Part shown: one piece after another, positions 9,501 to 18,935 of the stretch
Numbering within the stretch: position 1 is the first letter of the stretch
Layout of the letters: every line of letters starts with the position of its first letter
Assembly (NCBI GenBank): GCA_942492635.1
Contig: CALOFP010000001.1
Coordinates: 620,001-684,000, forward strand
Length of the DNA: 64,000 nucleotides
Direction: 5' to 3'
Source: CALOFP01 sp942492635
Lineage (GTDB): Bacteria > UBP6 > UBA1177 > CALOFP01
Notes under the pieces: model-generated
Told to the model about the DNA's origin: nothing
The model's database searches: none
Seen by the model: only the letters and a program-made list of their open reading frames with translations
Translations under genes and position numbers: made by a program

Positions 9501-12500
9501 CAACTGTAAAAGTTGTCGGCCCCATATCAGGAGCGACCTACCCCAAAGGAGCAACTACCCATACTTATAAAGTTACGGATGCCTCCGGAAACAGTGCTGA
9601 ATGCAGTTTCAAAGTCACTGTCGAAGATGCGACAAATCCGACTGCGACTTGTCCGGCGGATCAGACGGTTGAACTAGACAACACATGCAGCGCCAAGCTT
9701 CCAAATTATAAAAACCTCGTAACATCCGGCGACAACTGCGACGCATCACTTTCTGCAGAACAGGCACCTGCAGCGGAAACGGTTGTTAAGGGAGCAGGAA
9801 CAGAAATCACTGTGACGGAAAAAATGACGGATGACGATTCCAACTTCGGATCATGCAGCTTCAAAGTAACTGCGGTAGACAACATAAAACCGGCAATAAC
9901 CTGTCCTTCCGACATCACGGTCGATAACGATACGGGAGCATGCGGAGCGGTTGTGAACTTTACGGAACCTGAGGGAACGGACAACTGCGGAGCATCGACA
10001 GCAAGAACAGTCGGACTGGCTCCCGGATCCACATTTCCCGTCGGAACAACGACACAGACCTACGTTGTAACAGACGGCAGTACAAACAGCGCCCAGTGCA
10101 GCTTCAAAATAATCGTAAAAGACAGTGAAAAACCGAAAATAGCATGTTCGCTGGACAAAAACGAACCTTACCAGTCCGCCACAAAAGGCGCCATCGTAGA
10201 GTTCGACGATCCGCAGATAGCCGATAACTGTCCAGGTGCAACTTTCACTCAGGATTCAGGCCTTGCCAGCGGATCGGAATTTCCTGTCGGAACAACCGAA
10301 AACGGATTTTCGGCAACCGACGCATCAGGAAACACAGCCGTCTGCAGCTTCAAAGTTGACGTGGCGACACCGCTTGTAGTGGTGAACGAAATCGACTACG
10401 ACTCTTCCGAAAGTGCGAGAGGTGAATTCATCGAGCTCTACAACGCGGGCACGGAACCTATCAACCTCGATCCTTTCGTATTAAAACTGGTAGACGACAC
10501 AATTTACAGAACGATCGAGCTTCCCGATTTTGAACTTGAATCAGGCAAATATTACGTAATCTGCTCCGATAAAACGGTTGTGGAAAACTGCGATCTCGAA
10601 GTGGAATCCGCCGACGATTTTATCCGCAATGGAGAATCCGACTCCGTGGCAATCAATCTTGCAAATGTGATCATAGATACAGTAAGTTACGAAGGCAACG
10701 CGGCTGCACCCTACACCGAAACCGAAGGAGTTTCGGAAGGTGATACCGACTCTATCGCTCTCGCCTCGATTTCACGTTTCCCCGACGGAACCGACACAGG
10801 AAACAACAAAGCCGATTTCAGGGTTACCGTTCCCACCCCCGGAAAGGCTTCGGCAGAGAACAGCAGGCCCACAACAAGGAAAATTACCGAAGTTATCGAT
10901 CAGGACAGCGAACTGCGTTTCTATTTTGAAACTTTCACTGCTGCCTACAGCGATCCTGACGATCAGGAAATGATGAAAATAGAGATAACCTCACTTCCCG
11001 AGCACGGAAAACTGCTCAACAACGGAGCTGAAATTACACAGTTTCCAATAGAACTCACGGAATCCGTTATTGATGCTCTCTCATACCGTCCGGATGAATC
11101 ATTTGCAGGCAGTGACAGCTTCAAGTGGAAAGCGAGCGACGGAATGGAGTGGAGCGAAGCTGAGACAGAGGTCAGAATCACCATTAACGACACCGAAAAA
11201 CCGGAATTCGCAAACTGTCCGGAAAACATTGACCTCAGCAACAACAACGATTCCTGCAGCGTAAATGCAAACTGGACAGTACCAACGGCAACCGACAACG
11301 TTGCCGTGGTCAGCTTCGCTTCCGATCACCAGTCAGGAGAAACTTTTCTCCCCGGAACGACAACTGTAACCTACGCCGCCAAAGACGCTGCCGGAAACAG
11401 CTCAAAGTGCGTTTTTAATGTAACAATCAACAATAAGGACAGCGACAACGACGGAACTCCTGACTGCACAGACGAGTGCGACAGCGATCCGGAAAAAACC
11501 GTTTCCGGAATCTGCGGATGCGGAATCGCGGATACGGATACAGACGGTGACAAAACAGTAGATTGTAAAGAGGAATGTGATAACGATCCGGCCAAAACCA
11601 TCCCGGGAATCTGTGGTTGCGGAATCGCCGACACAGATACCGATAAAGATGGAACTGCAGACTGCATCGACAATTGCGTTAACGATGCCGCCAAAACCGT
11701 TCCCGGAATCTGCGGTTGCGGAATTGCAGACACTGATACCGATAAAGATGGAACTGCAGACTGCAACGACAAGTGTGTGAACGATGGCGCCAAAACCGAA
11801 CCGGGAATTTGCGGTTGCGGAACTGCAGACACTGATACCGATAAAGATGGAACTGCAGACTGCAACGACAAGTGTGTGAACGATGCCGCCAAAATCGAAC
11901 CCGGAATTTGCGGCTGCGGAACAGCAGACACTGATACCGACGGCGACAAAACTGCGGACTGTAACGACCAGTGCGTGAACGATTCGTCTAAAATCGTTCC
12001 CGGAATCTGCGGTTGCGGAATCGCCGATACAGATACCGATCAAGACGGAACGGCAGACTGCAACGACAAGTGCGTGAACGATTCGTCTAAAACAGTTCCC
12101 GGAATCTGCGGTTGCGGAACTGCAGACACTGATACCGATAAAGATGGAACTGCGGACTGCAACGATCAGTGCGTGAACGATGCCGCCAAAACCGTTCCCG
12201 GAATCTGCGGTTGCGGAACTGCAGACACTGATACCGACGGCGATAAAATTGCGGATTGCATCGACAATTGTGTAGACGATTCAGAGAAAACCGAACCCGG
12301 AATCTGTGGTTGCGGAATCGCCGATACAGATAAGGATAAAGACGGAACACCGGATTGTAACGATCAGTGTGTTGACGATTCGGCGAAAATCGCACCGGGA
12401 GTTTGCGGTTGCGGCGTTGCGGAATCGGATATCGACAGCGACAAGGACGGAACTCCGGATTGCATCGACCAGTGTGCAAACGATTCTGAAAAGACCGAGC

Positions 12501-13276
12501 CCGGAATCTGCGGCTGCGGAAAGGCTGATGTGGATACGGACGGCGACGGAACCGAAGACTGCAACGACCTCTGCGAAGGCCACGACGACAGGCTTGATGC
12601 CGACGGCGACGGAAAACCGGACGGTTGCGACAAGGATTTCTCAGGAAGCTGCGCATCGACAATCGAAATTACGGAAATTCCATTTGATCAGACGATCAAT
12701 ACGACAGACAGAACACCTCACCTTGCCTCATACGGCTACAACTGCGGTGAAACAGAGCAGGCAGGGGCTGAAATCGTGTACGAATATACGGCCGTCTCTG
12801 ATGTGGAGCTCGAAATCACACTCACACCGGATTCAAAACTTGATGCCGCAATCCGACTAATCGAGACATGCGAAGAGAACAACGACTGTCTCGGTTCAGT
12901 AGACGAGGGCACGGCAGGTGAAGTTGAAACATTGAACTACACAATTGAAGAAGGCGAAACAATCTTCATCGTAGTTGAACAGATCTCCGAAACATCCGGC
13001 GAATACGACATCACAGTCAAAGAAGCAGTAATAGAAACTGATGACGACACAAATGATGAAGACGCGGATGAAACAGTTGACGAAAAATCGGATGAAGATG
13101 AAATTGTCGATGAAATCACCGACAAAGATTCCGGCAAACCGGAAGAATCGGATAAAGAAAAAATCGACGATGAAGAAAGTGTTGACGATGAATTGACAGA
13201 CATCGATCTGACCGATGAAGACATCATCGATTCCCATTCCGCATCCTCCGGTTGCGGCTGCTCACTACTCTTCTAA
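6533..13276 (+). CDS. Giant multidomain secreted protein (delta-60, cleaved-adhesin, HYR, LTD, TSP3-like, PPC domains)
   Basis: 2247 residues with a Sec signal peptide (MQNLRLQKVSLFLALMLFSLTAWA, cleavage after AWA). Domains in order: delta-60 repeats (about 80-440; PNGTLDTTFGGDGKV, QADGKIVV); a cleaved-adhesin/MAM-like jelly roll (about 586-756; FPAGWTNYDQDGDGN, PDNWIVSPVIDL); a cadherin-like module (to about 868); about five HYR modules (868-1278; ITCPSDMIV, GTDNCG); a lamin-tail domain (about 1283-1440; VVNEIDYDSS, GEFIELYNAG); another cadherin-like and HYR module; 11 thrombospondin-3-like Ca-binding repeats (about 1635-2036); a PPC-like beta-sandwich (about 2040-2165); a long Asp/Glu tail; and the terminus SGCGCSLLF. 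It is probably an extracellular adhesin or matrix protein; calcium binding is inferred from the DxDxDG loops. The CGC terminus recalls Cys-containing C-terminal sorting signals but lacks a membrane helix. Confidence 0.9.
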   Translation: MQNLRLQKVSLFLALMLFSLTAWAQVGSVDCTFNNGSEYGKITTDFNGFHDMGNTMKVYRSGIYLDYIVITGSADHTDGKTEMVGVARYKPNGTLDTTFGGDGKVITNISSSTYDRGRAIALYPDGKIVVAVSTSTSNLTVVRYLSNGSLDTSFGSGGVVSHSIGTGHSNWSDMEIQNDGKIILVGQKKDGSNYKSVVIRLNFNGSIDSAFEGNDGVGVDLADNQFDDKTGFMDYGMESFSKVKIDSNGNIWTCGWARQIEGASKTNRATFARISSTGSVLASTVVNLGYGSESCGGIDLVGTTHAYIGGYTNNSDDKRDLGIAKLAANGSFDTSFGGNGKTLVDMGGSDEFRGVAVQADGKIVVTSNTLGDFAVARLNIDGTLDTSFSDDGINLIDFGDDDRPYGGVQLQSTGAIILAGWSGSSEERNFAVTRVIAKPTEMAFCGITVDQNTLPIEPVTTGDILSMNIEVSGTLNPFSASDFNFTTAGTDDTSDIQSAQLFYTGSSNTYSETNSLGSYSAPDGSFTFTAYQALQPGKNYFWMAYGIPGNITFGNLVDASASQVTVNGNNILLNSAPYGSRRINYIAFFEDFGEEDGAAFPAGWTNYDQDGDGNLWTTAQINGFGSAGRSGAGAGSESYTNKNLTPDNWIVSPVIDLTDYKSATLEYWIGAIHDEYGKENIEVYVSTYGNTPADFTSGFGASVDSYTTSNMSWLQRTVDLSAYAGQAFYIAWRHNQNHVDQNWGIRLDNISVTGEKIIENQAPTLSSFAKAGSQDTDINFAVSDFSGAFSDPDGNSMAKIKIISLPSHGTLEHNGSTFSVPLEIDPSGFGTFVYKPAPGYVGADSFKWNASDGKVFAAADADVNFTLKDNQSPVISNCPTDINVNVEGGTCEAVANWTAPAATDNVGVANFTSSHNSGDTYPLGKTTVTYTAEDAAGKSSLCSFNITVKDSEKPTITCPSDMIVNSENESCGKVVTFTAPVGTDNCGGSSTVKVVGPISGATYPKGATTHTYKVTDASGNSAECSFKVTVEDATNPTATCPADQTVELDNTCSAKLPNYKNLVTSGDNCDASLSAEQAPAAETVVKGAGTEITVTEKMTDDDSNFGSCSFKVTAVDNIKPAITCPSDITVDNDTGACGAVVNFTEPEGTDNCGASTARTVGLAPGSTFPVGTTTQTYVVTDGSTNSAQCSFKIIVKDSEKPKIACSLDKNEPYQSATKGAIVEFDDPQIADNCPGATFTQDSGLASGSEFPVGTTENGFSATDASGNTAVCSFKVDVATPLVVVNEIDYDSSESARGEFIELYNAGTEPINLDPFVLKLVDDTIYRTIELPDFELESGKYYVICSDKTVVENCDLEVESADDFIRNGESDSVAINLANVIIDTVSYEGNAAAPYTETEGVSEGDTDSIALASISRFPDGTDTGNNKADFRVTVPTPGKASAENSRPTTRKITEVIDQDSELRFYFETFTAAYSDPDDQEMMKIEITSLPEHGKLLNNGAEITQFPIELTESVIDALSYRPDESFAGSDSFKWKASDGMEWSEAETEVRITINDTEKPEFANCPENIDLSNNNDSCSVNANWTVPTATDNVAVVSFASDHQSGETFLPGTTTVTYAAKDAAGNSSKCVFNVTINNKDSDNDGTPDCTDECDSDPEKTVSGICGCGIADTDTDGDKTVDCKEECDNDPAKTIPGICGCGIADTDTDKDGTADCIDNCVNDAAKTVPGICGCGIADTDTDKDGTADCNDKCVNDGAKTEPGICGCGTADTDTDKDGTADCNDKCVNDAAKIEPGICGCGTADTDTDGDKTADCNDQCVNDSSKIVPGICGCGIADTDTDQDGTADCNDKCVNDSSKTVPGICGCGTADTDTDKDGTADCNDQCVNDAAKTVPGICGCGTADTDTDGDKIADCIDNCVDDSEKTEPGICGCGIADTDKDKDGTPDCNDQCVDDSAKIAPGVCGCGVAESDIDSDKDGTPDCIDQCANDSEKTEPGICGCGKADVDTDGDGTEDCNDLCEGHDDRLDADGDGKPDGCDKDFSGSCASTIEITEIPFDQTINTTDRTPHLASYGYNCGETEQAGAEIVYEYTAVSDVELEITLTPDSKLDAAIRLIETCEENNDCLGSVDEGTAGEVETLNYTIEEGETIFIVVEQISETSGEYDITVKEAVIETDDDTNDEDADETVDEKSDEDEIVDEITDKDSGKPEESDKEKIDDEESVDDELTDIDLTDEDIIDSHSASSGCGCSLLF
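11441..12630 (+). repeat. Eleven tandem 99-bp TSP3-like coding repeats
   Basis: The unit is 33 residues: a DTDTDKDGTADC calcium loop, a CxxxC pair, then PGICGCG. Eleven GICGCG/GVCGCG signatures are present. Neighbouring units share long identical DNA stretches (for example around 11735-11775 and 11830-11875), so copy number may vary by recombination. Confidence 0.85.
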
Positions 13277-13277
13277 G

Positions 13278-13520
13278 ACCGCAGATTAAGCTGATTTTCG
13301 GATTACCTTGATTCGGGAAATCAATTGACCGAAAATTATTCCGATTTCCGAGATCACCACAATTTCAATGCTGTATTGGCTCTCTAATTGTTATTCCTGC
13401 AGATAATCGAAATTTTCCTTTTTCCCATTTTCGCGTCCGTTCGTGGCTTAAACTAAACCGCAGATTAGACGGATTAGCGTGATTACCTTGATTTTAATAC
13501 TGAATCGGTGCTCCGGATGT
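13278..13520 (+). repeat. Two composite intergenic repeats
   Basis: ACCGCAGATTAAGCTGATTT starts 2 nt after the stop codon of the giant gene. A linker with CCTGCAGATAATCG and TTTTCGCG..TTCGTGGCTTA follows, and a second GATT module (ACCGCAGATTAGACGGATTA) begins at 13460. From 13521 to 13803 the gap is AT-rich leader with no supported gene. Confidence 0.75.
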
Positions 13521-13803
13521 TATCATTCAGATAATTTGAATTGTCGACGTAAAAAAATTTTTATAAAATTACAATCAAAAAACTCTTCCCAAAGAATATC
13601 TTCCATGAAACCTTGAGTCAAAATAGACTTCATTCAATTCCATTTTCAAGACGGTAGGGATAATTTTACATCCACATGAACGCCATCCATATCACACACA
13701 TGTTGTTTTATGATATACTGTAAGATATAAAAACCATGCAATACACAACCAGCTAAAAGAAAATATGATTCAGGAAATCGATATACACAAGAGGGAGGAA
13801 GCT

Positions 13804-16800
13804 ATGAAGATAAGTGTTATTTTCGGATTCATTCTCGCAGCAGCACTTCTATTTTCCATATCGTGCTCCGACGATTCGAAAGAAAACGAAAACAATAAGG
13901 TCGCCCTGCTTTTTGTGGGACACGGTGAACCGGCAAAGTTTGAGGACGGTGACAAATCAATCACCCTTGCCGACGGCACTCCTTTCGGACCTCATGCCGC
14001 AGATCTGGGAGTTCCCGAGGAATCTCAATACACGGAATGGGCCGCAGCATATGAAGAGATAGCCACGGCTATGACCTACGTTTTCGATGATTTGAACAAC
14101 AACAACATTCCGCATGAAGTTGAAATCTCCCCAGCCGGCGATGTTCCTCCGTTTTTCACATGGGAGAATTTTCATTCAACATTGAAGGATCACTACAACG
14201 CCTTTAAAAACTACAGCCCTCACAACGACACTATAAAAAACCATGTGGAGAGTCTGGATGTTCGGGTGGAGGGTGCCGAAATAGACACATACATTGCATT
14301 TCTGGACGAGGTCCCGAGAATTCCCGATGTTGTCTGGGAAATAACAAGGTCCAAAGAGTATGAAAGCCTTGTGGTTGTGCCCATGCTTCTGGCAAGCTCA
14401 ACCCATACCCAGGAGGTTGAAAACTTCGTCTACGAAACTGCATACATGACAAGCGGAATGAATGTGGTGGTTACAGAACCCTTTTTTGAAATTCCCTACA
14501 TGAGAAACCGTCTGAAAAACGCGGTAACCGGAATGGCAAAAAAGATACGGGAATCCATTCCTTCGAATGTTTCGGACAGTGAAATAGGAGTTGTTCTTGC
14601 CTCCCACGGCACACCTTACGTCCCGCCGCTGCCGGAATTCGGTTATGTGGAAGGGGAAATATTTTCCAACCTTATTTTTACGGAAGATCTTTTCCACGAA
14701 GAGATAAAAGAGGCCCTGCCGTGGAAGTGCAATACAGGGCGAATGAACTATGCGACACCGTCCCTTGAGGATGCCCTCAAAAAATTCGATGACGACGGTG
14801 TTTCGCATGTCATCGTTGTTCCCTCAGCCTTTCCCACCGCGGCGATGCACACAATGTGGGATGTGGCGGAAAATGTAATCGGAAAGGCGGCAATTCCGCA
14901 GGACGGCGTTGTCGTCCACACCAGGAATTCGGGTGTGAAAGTCTACTACTCGGCTGAAGGTTTCGCCGATACGGAACCGGGAAAAACCGAATTCAGGACA
15001 GGACTCGATTTTATCGGTCGAATCGGAGTTCTCGAGGTCCTCGAACAGGCGGGAATCGAATTCCCCGATGAAGAGGAGAATGATGTCGAAACGGACGATT
15101 CCGATGCCGACGCCATCGACGACACCTGTCTGGCCGGCGAAATCTGCGTCACTGTAAATGCAACAGAGACAACCGGATCAGAACTTCGGCTGATGCTCTA
15201 CGAGGCGGAGGAGTCGGAATGGCCGCAGAAGTTCAAAACCCTTCCGACTCCGAGCTGGGTAATCAGCAAATATCCGCCGGTGCCTGAAAAATTTCCCCTT
15301 CGCGTGCGCATTCCGATGACCGACAACCTCTTTGCAATTTCCAGCAACCCTCTCGAGGGTGCCAGGCTGGGGCTGGCCATCGCCACCGGTGTCGCTTCGA
15401 TAATGGTTGTTGAGCCCACTGACGCCCGCGGATTTTCACAATCCACCCTGGTCTACGAAGAGGGAAAGGCGATGGACTTCGGTACGATTAATCTCGAGGT
15501 ACCGGAGGGTGACACCTGTGAACTGAATCCATTCCATCCAACGTGCCTGACGGGTCCCCTTTTCTGGGAAAAGAGAGTTCTGGGAGATAAGGATTTTGTT
15601 CCGGGAGCGGTCTATCTGGATTATGAGGATCTCGACGGTGACGGAATAAAAGATATCGTTACGGTCGGCGAACCTCACTTTGAGGATCCGAATCTTCCGC
15701 TTACCGTTCTAAAGCTTGGAATTTACTATCTCAACAGCGATCTTTCAGTTAAAAAAACCGAAATAATCGATTCCTGGTCGGAGGTGGATCAATCGTTTTA
15801 CAGTCCGTGGGGAGTCAATGTGATCGATCACGGAGGCAGCCCAATGATAATTGTCGGAACAAATATTCCCGGTCTGGCACCCCTTGAGGAGGGGGCGGGA
15901 ACGATTTTTTCATATGCGAAAAAGGACGGAAACTGGAAAAGATCGGTAGTCATGGAAAATCCGGAGCCGACGGAGATGAACTACAACGCCATGATAGTTG
16001 TAACCTGCGATATCGACAACGACGGGGACGAGGACATTGCTCTCAGCGGAGCTTTCGGATCTTCCGCAGTGGGCAGCTGGATGGAAAATACCGGTTCTGA
16101 AGAAACTCCCTGGATTTCACATCTTCAGGTGATGGCCGGGGACACGGACCCTCATATTCGCGGAACTCTCGCCTACAAGTGCACCGATCTCGACGGAGAC
16201 AACTACCCCGAAGTGATCTACAACGGCATGTTCGACATTGCGGACAGCGATCCGCCCCGTTATCGCGGAGAAATATGGCTCGGACTAAATCCGGGACCAG
16301 AAGGATGGGATTCTCCCTGGGAAAAAACCGTTATAGACGACGACAACTGGGCATCGGCGGATATGTGGTTTCACGATTTCGACGGAGACGGACACAAAGA
16401 CCTTATAGCCAACCAGATTTTCAGCTCCACAGTAACCCGCTACAAACACCCGGGAACGAATCTGAAGGATGAATGGACACCGGAAATCATTATCTCCGGG
16501 CTCACCTCTCCCAGCGACATGTGGCTTACAGATATGGACGGCGACGGTAAAATCGACATCGTCAGCGCCGACCACACGGCTCACCGCGGAGTGTGGCACA
16601 AGAATCCGGGTTCTGAGGGAAAATGGATATCCAACACAATTTACAGAGACGTAAGAATGCCGGGGGATTTTGTAATGGAAGATGCTGATAATGATGGTGA
16701 TCTCGATTGGATAGGAACATCTATGACTCTCGGACAAGCCTTCATCATCGAACAGATTGAACCTGAATCCAGCCTTGTGGTAAAAATAAAACTGCCCGGA

Positions 16801-17139
16801 ACATTCGACGGAAAAATTACAAAACTGATGGTGACTCTGGCGACAGAGGTACCCGTAACCGGAATACCCGCGGCAATCCTCGCAACAATCCCCAACATCG
16901 ACAAAGACGGCGACGGAGAAATGGATGTGGACCAGATTCTGAGCAGTTCACAGGAGCTGACACTGGGATTTGAGGATGTAGGAACAACCGGAGAATACTA
17001 TGTTGTAGCAGTGCTCTACGTCGAAGGCGGAGGCCAGTTCCAACCGGTATCCGGAGTTGACTACATGACAAACAGCAGCAAAGTAAAACTGGGGGAAGGA
17101 AAGGTAGAAGTGATATTGGAGTTGACACCTGCTCCCTAA
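13804..17139 (+). CDS. Lipoprotein fusing a ferrochelatase/CbiX-like domain to VCBS/FG-GAP repeats
   Basis: Start at 13804 is chosen because GGGAGGAAGCT precedes it and it opens directly into the signal peptide MKISVIFGFILAAALLFSISC with a lipobox Cys; an in-frame ATG 39 bp upstream lacks this. 1111 residues. Residues about 30-420 resemble class II chelatases (ferrochelatase/sirohydrochlorin chelatase): VALLFVGHGEP near the start, IGVVLASHGTPY in the second lobe and HVIVVPSAFPTAAMHTMWDV. After an acidic linker comes a region of unknown fold, then six FG-GAP/VCBS-like blades (about 600-980) with DLDGDGIKDI, DIDNDGDEDI, DFDGDGHKDL and DMDGDGKIDI. An anchored, exported chelatase-like protein with a propeller is unusual. 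The metal or tetrapyrrole role is inferred from family resemblance only. Confidence 0.8.
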   Translation: MKISVIFGFILAAALLFSISCSDDSKENENNKVALLFVGHGEPAKFEDGDKSITLADGTPFGPHAADLGVPEESQYTEWAAAYEEIATAMTYVFDDLNNNNIPHEVEISPAGDVPPFFTWENFHSTLKDHYNAFKNYSPHNDTIKNHVESLDVRVEGAEIDTYIAFLDEVPRIPDVVWEITRSKEYESLVVVPMLLASSTHTQEVENFVYETAYMTSGMNVVVTEPFFEIPYMRNRLKNAVTGMAKKIRESIPSNVSDSEIGVVLASHGTPYVPPLPEFGYVEGEIFSNLIFTEDLFHEEIKEALPWKCNTGRMNYATPSLEDALKKFDDDGVSHVIVVPSAFPTAAMHTMWDVAENVIGKAAIPQDGVVVHTRNSGVKVYYSAEGFADTEPGKTEFRTGLDFIGRIGVLEVLEQAGIEFPDEEENDVETDDSDADAIDDTCLAGEICVTVNATETTGSELRLMLYEAEESEWPQKFKTLPTPSWVISKYPPVPEKFPLRVRIPMTDNLFAISSNPLEGARLGLAIATGVASIMVVEPTDARGFSQSTLVYEEGKAMDFGTINLEVPEGDTCELNPFHPTCLTGPLFWEKRVLGDKDFVPGAVYLDYEDLDGDGIKDIVTVGEPHFEDPNLPLTVLKLGIYYLNSDLSVKKTEIIDSWSEVDQSFYSPWGVNVIDHGGSPMIIVGTNIPGLAPLEEGAGTIFSYAKKDGNWKRSVVMENPEPTEMNYNAMIVVTCDIDNDGDEDIALSGAFGSSAVGSWMENTGSEETPWISHLQVMAGDTDPHIRGTLAYKCTDLDGDNYPEVIYNGMFDIADSDPPRYRGEIWLGLNPGPEGWDSPWEKTVIDDDNWASADMWFHDFDGDGHKDLIANQIFSSTVTRYKHPGTNLKDEWTPEIIISGLTSPSDMWLTDMDGDGKIDIVSADHTAHRGVWHKNPGSEGKWISNTIYRDVRMPGDFVMEDADNDGDLDWIGTSMTLGQAFIIEQIEPESSLVVKIKLPGTFDGKITKLMVTLATEVPVTGIPAAILATIPNIDKDGDGEMDVDQILSSSQELTLGFEDVGTTGEYYVVAVLYVEGGGQFQPVSGVDYMTNSSKVKLGEGKVEVILELTPAP

Positions 17140-17485
17140 CGGACCTCAGATTACGCTGATTGACATGATTTCCTTGATTTCAATAGTGAATTCGTGCTCT
17201 GGATGTTAATCCTGCAGATAATCGGATTTTTCATTTTTCCAGTTTTCACGAGTTTCGGTGTTTAAAAAGTATTCTATCCCACTGTTCGTATTTGTTCGCG
17301 GCTGAAACTAAACAGAGATTTAACGGATTTTCGCGATTACCTTGATTTTAATGCTGAATCCTTGATCCAATCCTGCAGATAATCGACATTTTCGTTTTTC
17401 CAATTTTCACGAGTTTCGGTGTTTAAAAAGTATTCTATCCCACTGTTCGTGTTTGTTCGCGTCCGTTCGCGGCTGAAAAAGTCAA
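17140..17485 (+). repeat. Two direct copies of a composite intergenic repeat
   Basis: Copy one (about 17141-17310) and copy two (about 17310-17485) each carry a GATT module, AATCCTGCAGATAATCG, TTTTTCCAxTTTTCACGAG, GTGTTTAAAAAGTATTCTAT, then a TTCGTxTTTGTTCGCG..GGCTGAAA tail. It lies between convergent genes, in the orientation of the upstream plus-strand gene. Confidence 0.8.
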
Positions 17486-17526
17486 AGAAATGTCAGTATG
17501 GATTTTGCGAACTGTTCGCAGTTGGT

Positions 17527-18804
17527 TTAGATAGATTCGCTCATATCTGAGTTTTCCTCATCCTGTCCGAAAGTTTCAATGTACGCCTCTTCCTTTTTGC
17601 CGGTTTTGGAGAGGTATGCATATATTTTCGAAAGTGCCGCCAAAGTAGGACGAGCGCTAAGATTATCCGGAGAGAACGGCTTGTTGTTCTTGCTGTCCCA
17701 AGGTCCTTCCTTTGCCGTCCTGTCTGCTGGAGCAATCGAATTGAGTCCCCACCACTCTTCCGGCCAATTGGGATCAGGGCTTGCATCCTGGGTATAAACA
17801 GGTGTCGCACTATTTTTCCACCACTCATCTGTCCACTCGAAATACTGTGCACCGGCCACAAAACTTCGATTGGCTTTCATGGCCATCCCGTCTTGATTCA
17901 TTTTGCCATTGATTTCAGCCTTAAATTCATCAGCTGTCAGCTCCCTGGCCGTTGCCTTTCCGACTGGAGGTCCGGCTTCTCCTTTGGGTACGTTTGTACC
18001 ACCGGGCACCCCCCATTCACTTACAATCAAGGGTCTTGAAAACATAGTTTTATCGGCAACATATTCCTTGTAGTTTTTGAGTGTATTCGACATTCCGGCG
18101 TAAATGTTGATTCCCCAGACATCAAAAATCCGGGCAAATCTATTGGGAACAGAGATCTTTGCTCCGCTACCTGTCTTGATCTTTGCCGTGAACATGTTCG
18201 GGTTGTCGTTCTGCATTGCCAGCATGACAAGCTTGTCCGGAGCATTGGTCCTTACTCCTTTGGCGATATTCTCAAGACCGTCCCAGAAATCCGCTCGAAC
18301 AATTCTGGATGGATTGTTCTGCTCATTACCTATGCAAAACCCCATAACCGCCGGATGTTTTCCGTACAACTCCGCAAGTTTTGATACCGTAGAGCTGTAA
18401 AATGAAAGATAATCATCCCCGAGAGACGGATCCCCATTATCAAAAATATTTCCACCGTCGAGAGCTATCCCGATTGTCACGGAAATTCCGTTTTTCTCTG
18501 CACAATCGAGAAAAGGCGTGTGATCGAATTCAACCGGACTGGTTACTACGGACTTCCAATTCCTCATATCATCCGGTGGCGTCCATGCCCAGAAAAAATA
18601 GGTGCGAATATTGTTGATTCCCATCTTTTTCATCCGGGGAAAATCTCTCTCCCAGATTCCGTTCCAGGGCGGCGCGAACCAATCTCCTATCCCTGGCTTG
18701 AAAGTTGCAGCACCGGCCGGAGTCGGCGAATAGCATACACCTGAAAGAAATTGAGCCTTCCCGTCCTTTTTGATCACTGTTCCGTCGACACTCCATACAG
18801 ACAT
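17527..18804 (-). CDS. Glycoside hydrolase, clan GH-A type TIM barrel
   Basis: Start at 18804 is supported by GGAGGACGAG just upstream; longer in-frame extensions have no RBS and no convincing sequence. 425 residues, no signal peptide seen. GVCYSPTPAG near the N-terminus, then barrel strands with NNIRTYFFWAW. Clan GH-A hydrolases use two glutamates after strands 4 and 7; candidates are Glu161 in CIGNEQN (acid/base) and Glu263 in VSEWG (nucleophile). The overall look (GVxYSPTPxG, IGNEQNNP) recalls beta-glucan-active enzymes of GH5/GH72-like groups, but the exact family cannot be set by eye. An ISL3-type element begins 131 bp upstream of the start codon, so its native promoter may have been displaced. 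Confidence 0.8.
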   Translation of the reverse strand: MSVWSVDGTVIKKDGKAQFLSGVCYSPTPAGAATFKPGIGDWFAPPWNGIWERDFPRMKKMGINNIRTYFFWAWTPPDDMRNWKSVVTSPVEFDHTPFLDCAEKNGISVTIGIALDGGNIFDNGDPSLGDDYLSFYSSTVSKLAELYGKHPAVMGFCIGNEQNNPSRIVRADFWDGLENIAKGVRTNAPDKLVMLAMQNDNPNMFTAKIKTGSGAKISVPNRFARIFDVWGINIYAGMSNTLKNYKEYVADKTMFSRPLIVSEWGVPGGTNVPKGEAGPPVGKATARELTADEFKAEINGKMNQDGMAMKANRSFVAGAQYFEWTDEWWKNSATPVYTQDASPDPNWPEEWWGLNSIAPADRTAKEGPWDSKNNKPFSPDNLSARPTLAALSKIYAYLSKTGKKEEAYIETFGQDEENSDMSESI

Positions 18805-18927
18805 CTCGTCCTCCATTGTTTCAATTTTCAAACTTGCTCCTGGTAAGCTGAAAGAAAGATGACAGCATACAACAGAAACCGGTCTAAGACCAGCATGGGT
18901 GTTGTTGTTTAGATAGTTCAAATCGCA

Positions 18928-18935
18928 TTAATTAA
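18928..18935. repeat. Left 8-bp target duplication of the ISL3-type element
   Basis: TTAATTAA directly precedes the left terminal inverted repeat and is matched by TTAATTAA at 20259-20266. The sequence is palindromic, so part of it could instead be read as inverted repeat, but 8 bp is the usual ISL3 duplication length. Confidence 0.7.

Noticed and set aside
11441..12630. CRISPR array because of a regular 99-bp period
   Set aside because: The units are contiguous coding repeats with no spacers and are in frame in a large protein.
11371..12662. Long antisense ORFs of 100-213 codons opposite the TSP3-like repeats
   Set aside because: They are shadows of the repetitive coding strand; their repeats mirror the DTDxDG/GICGCG units.
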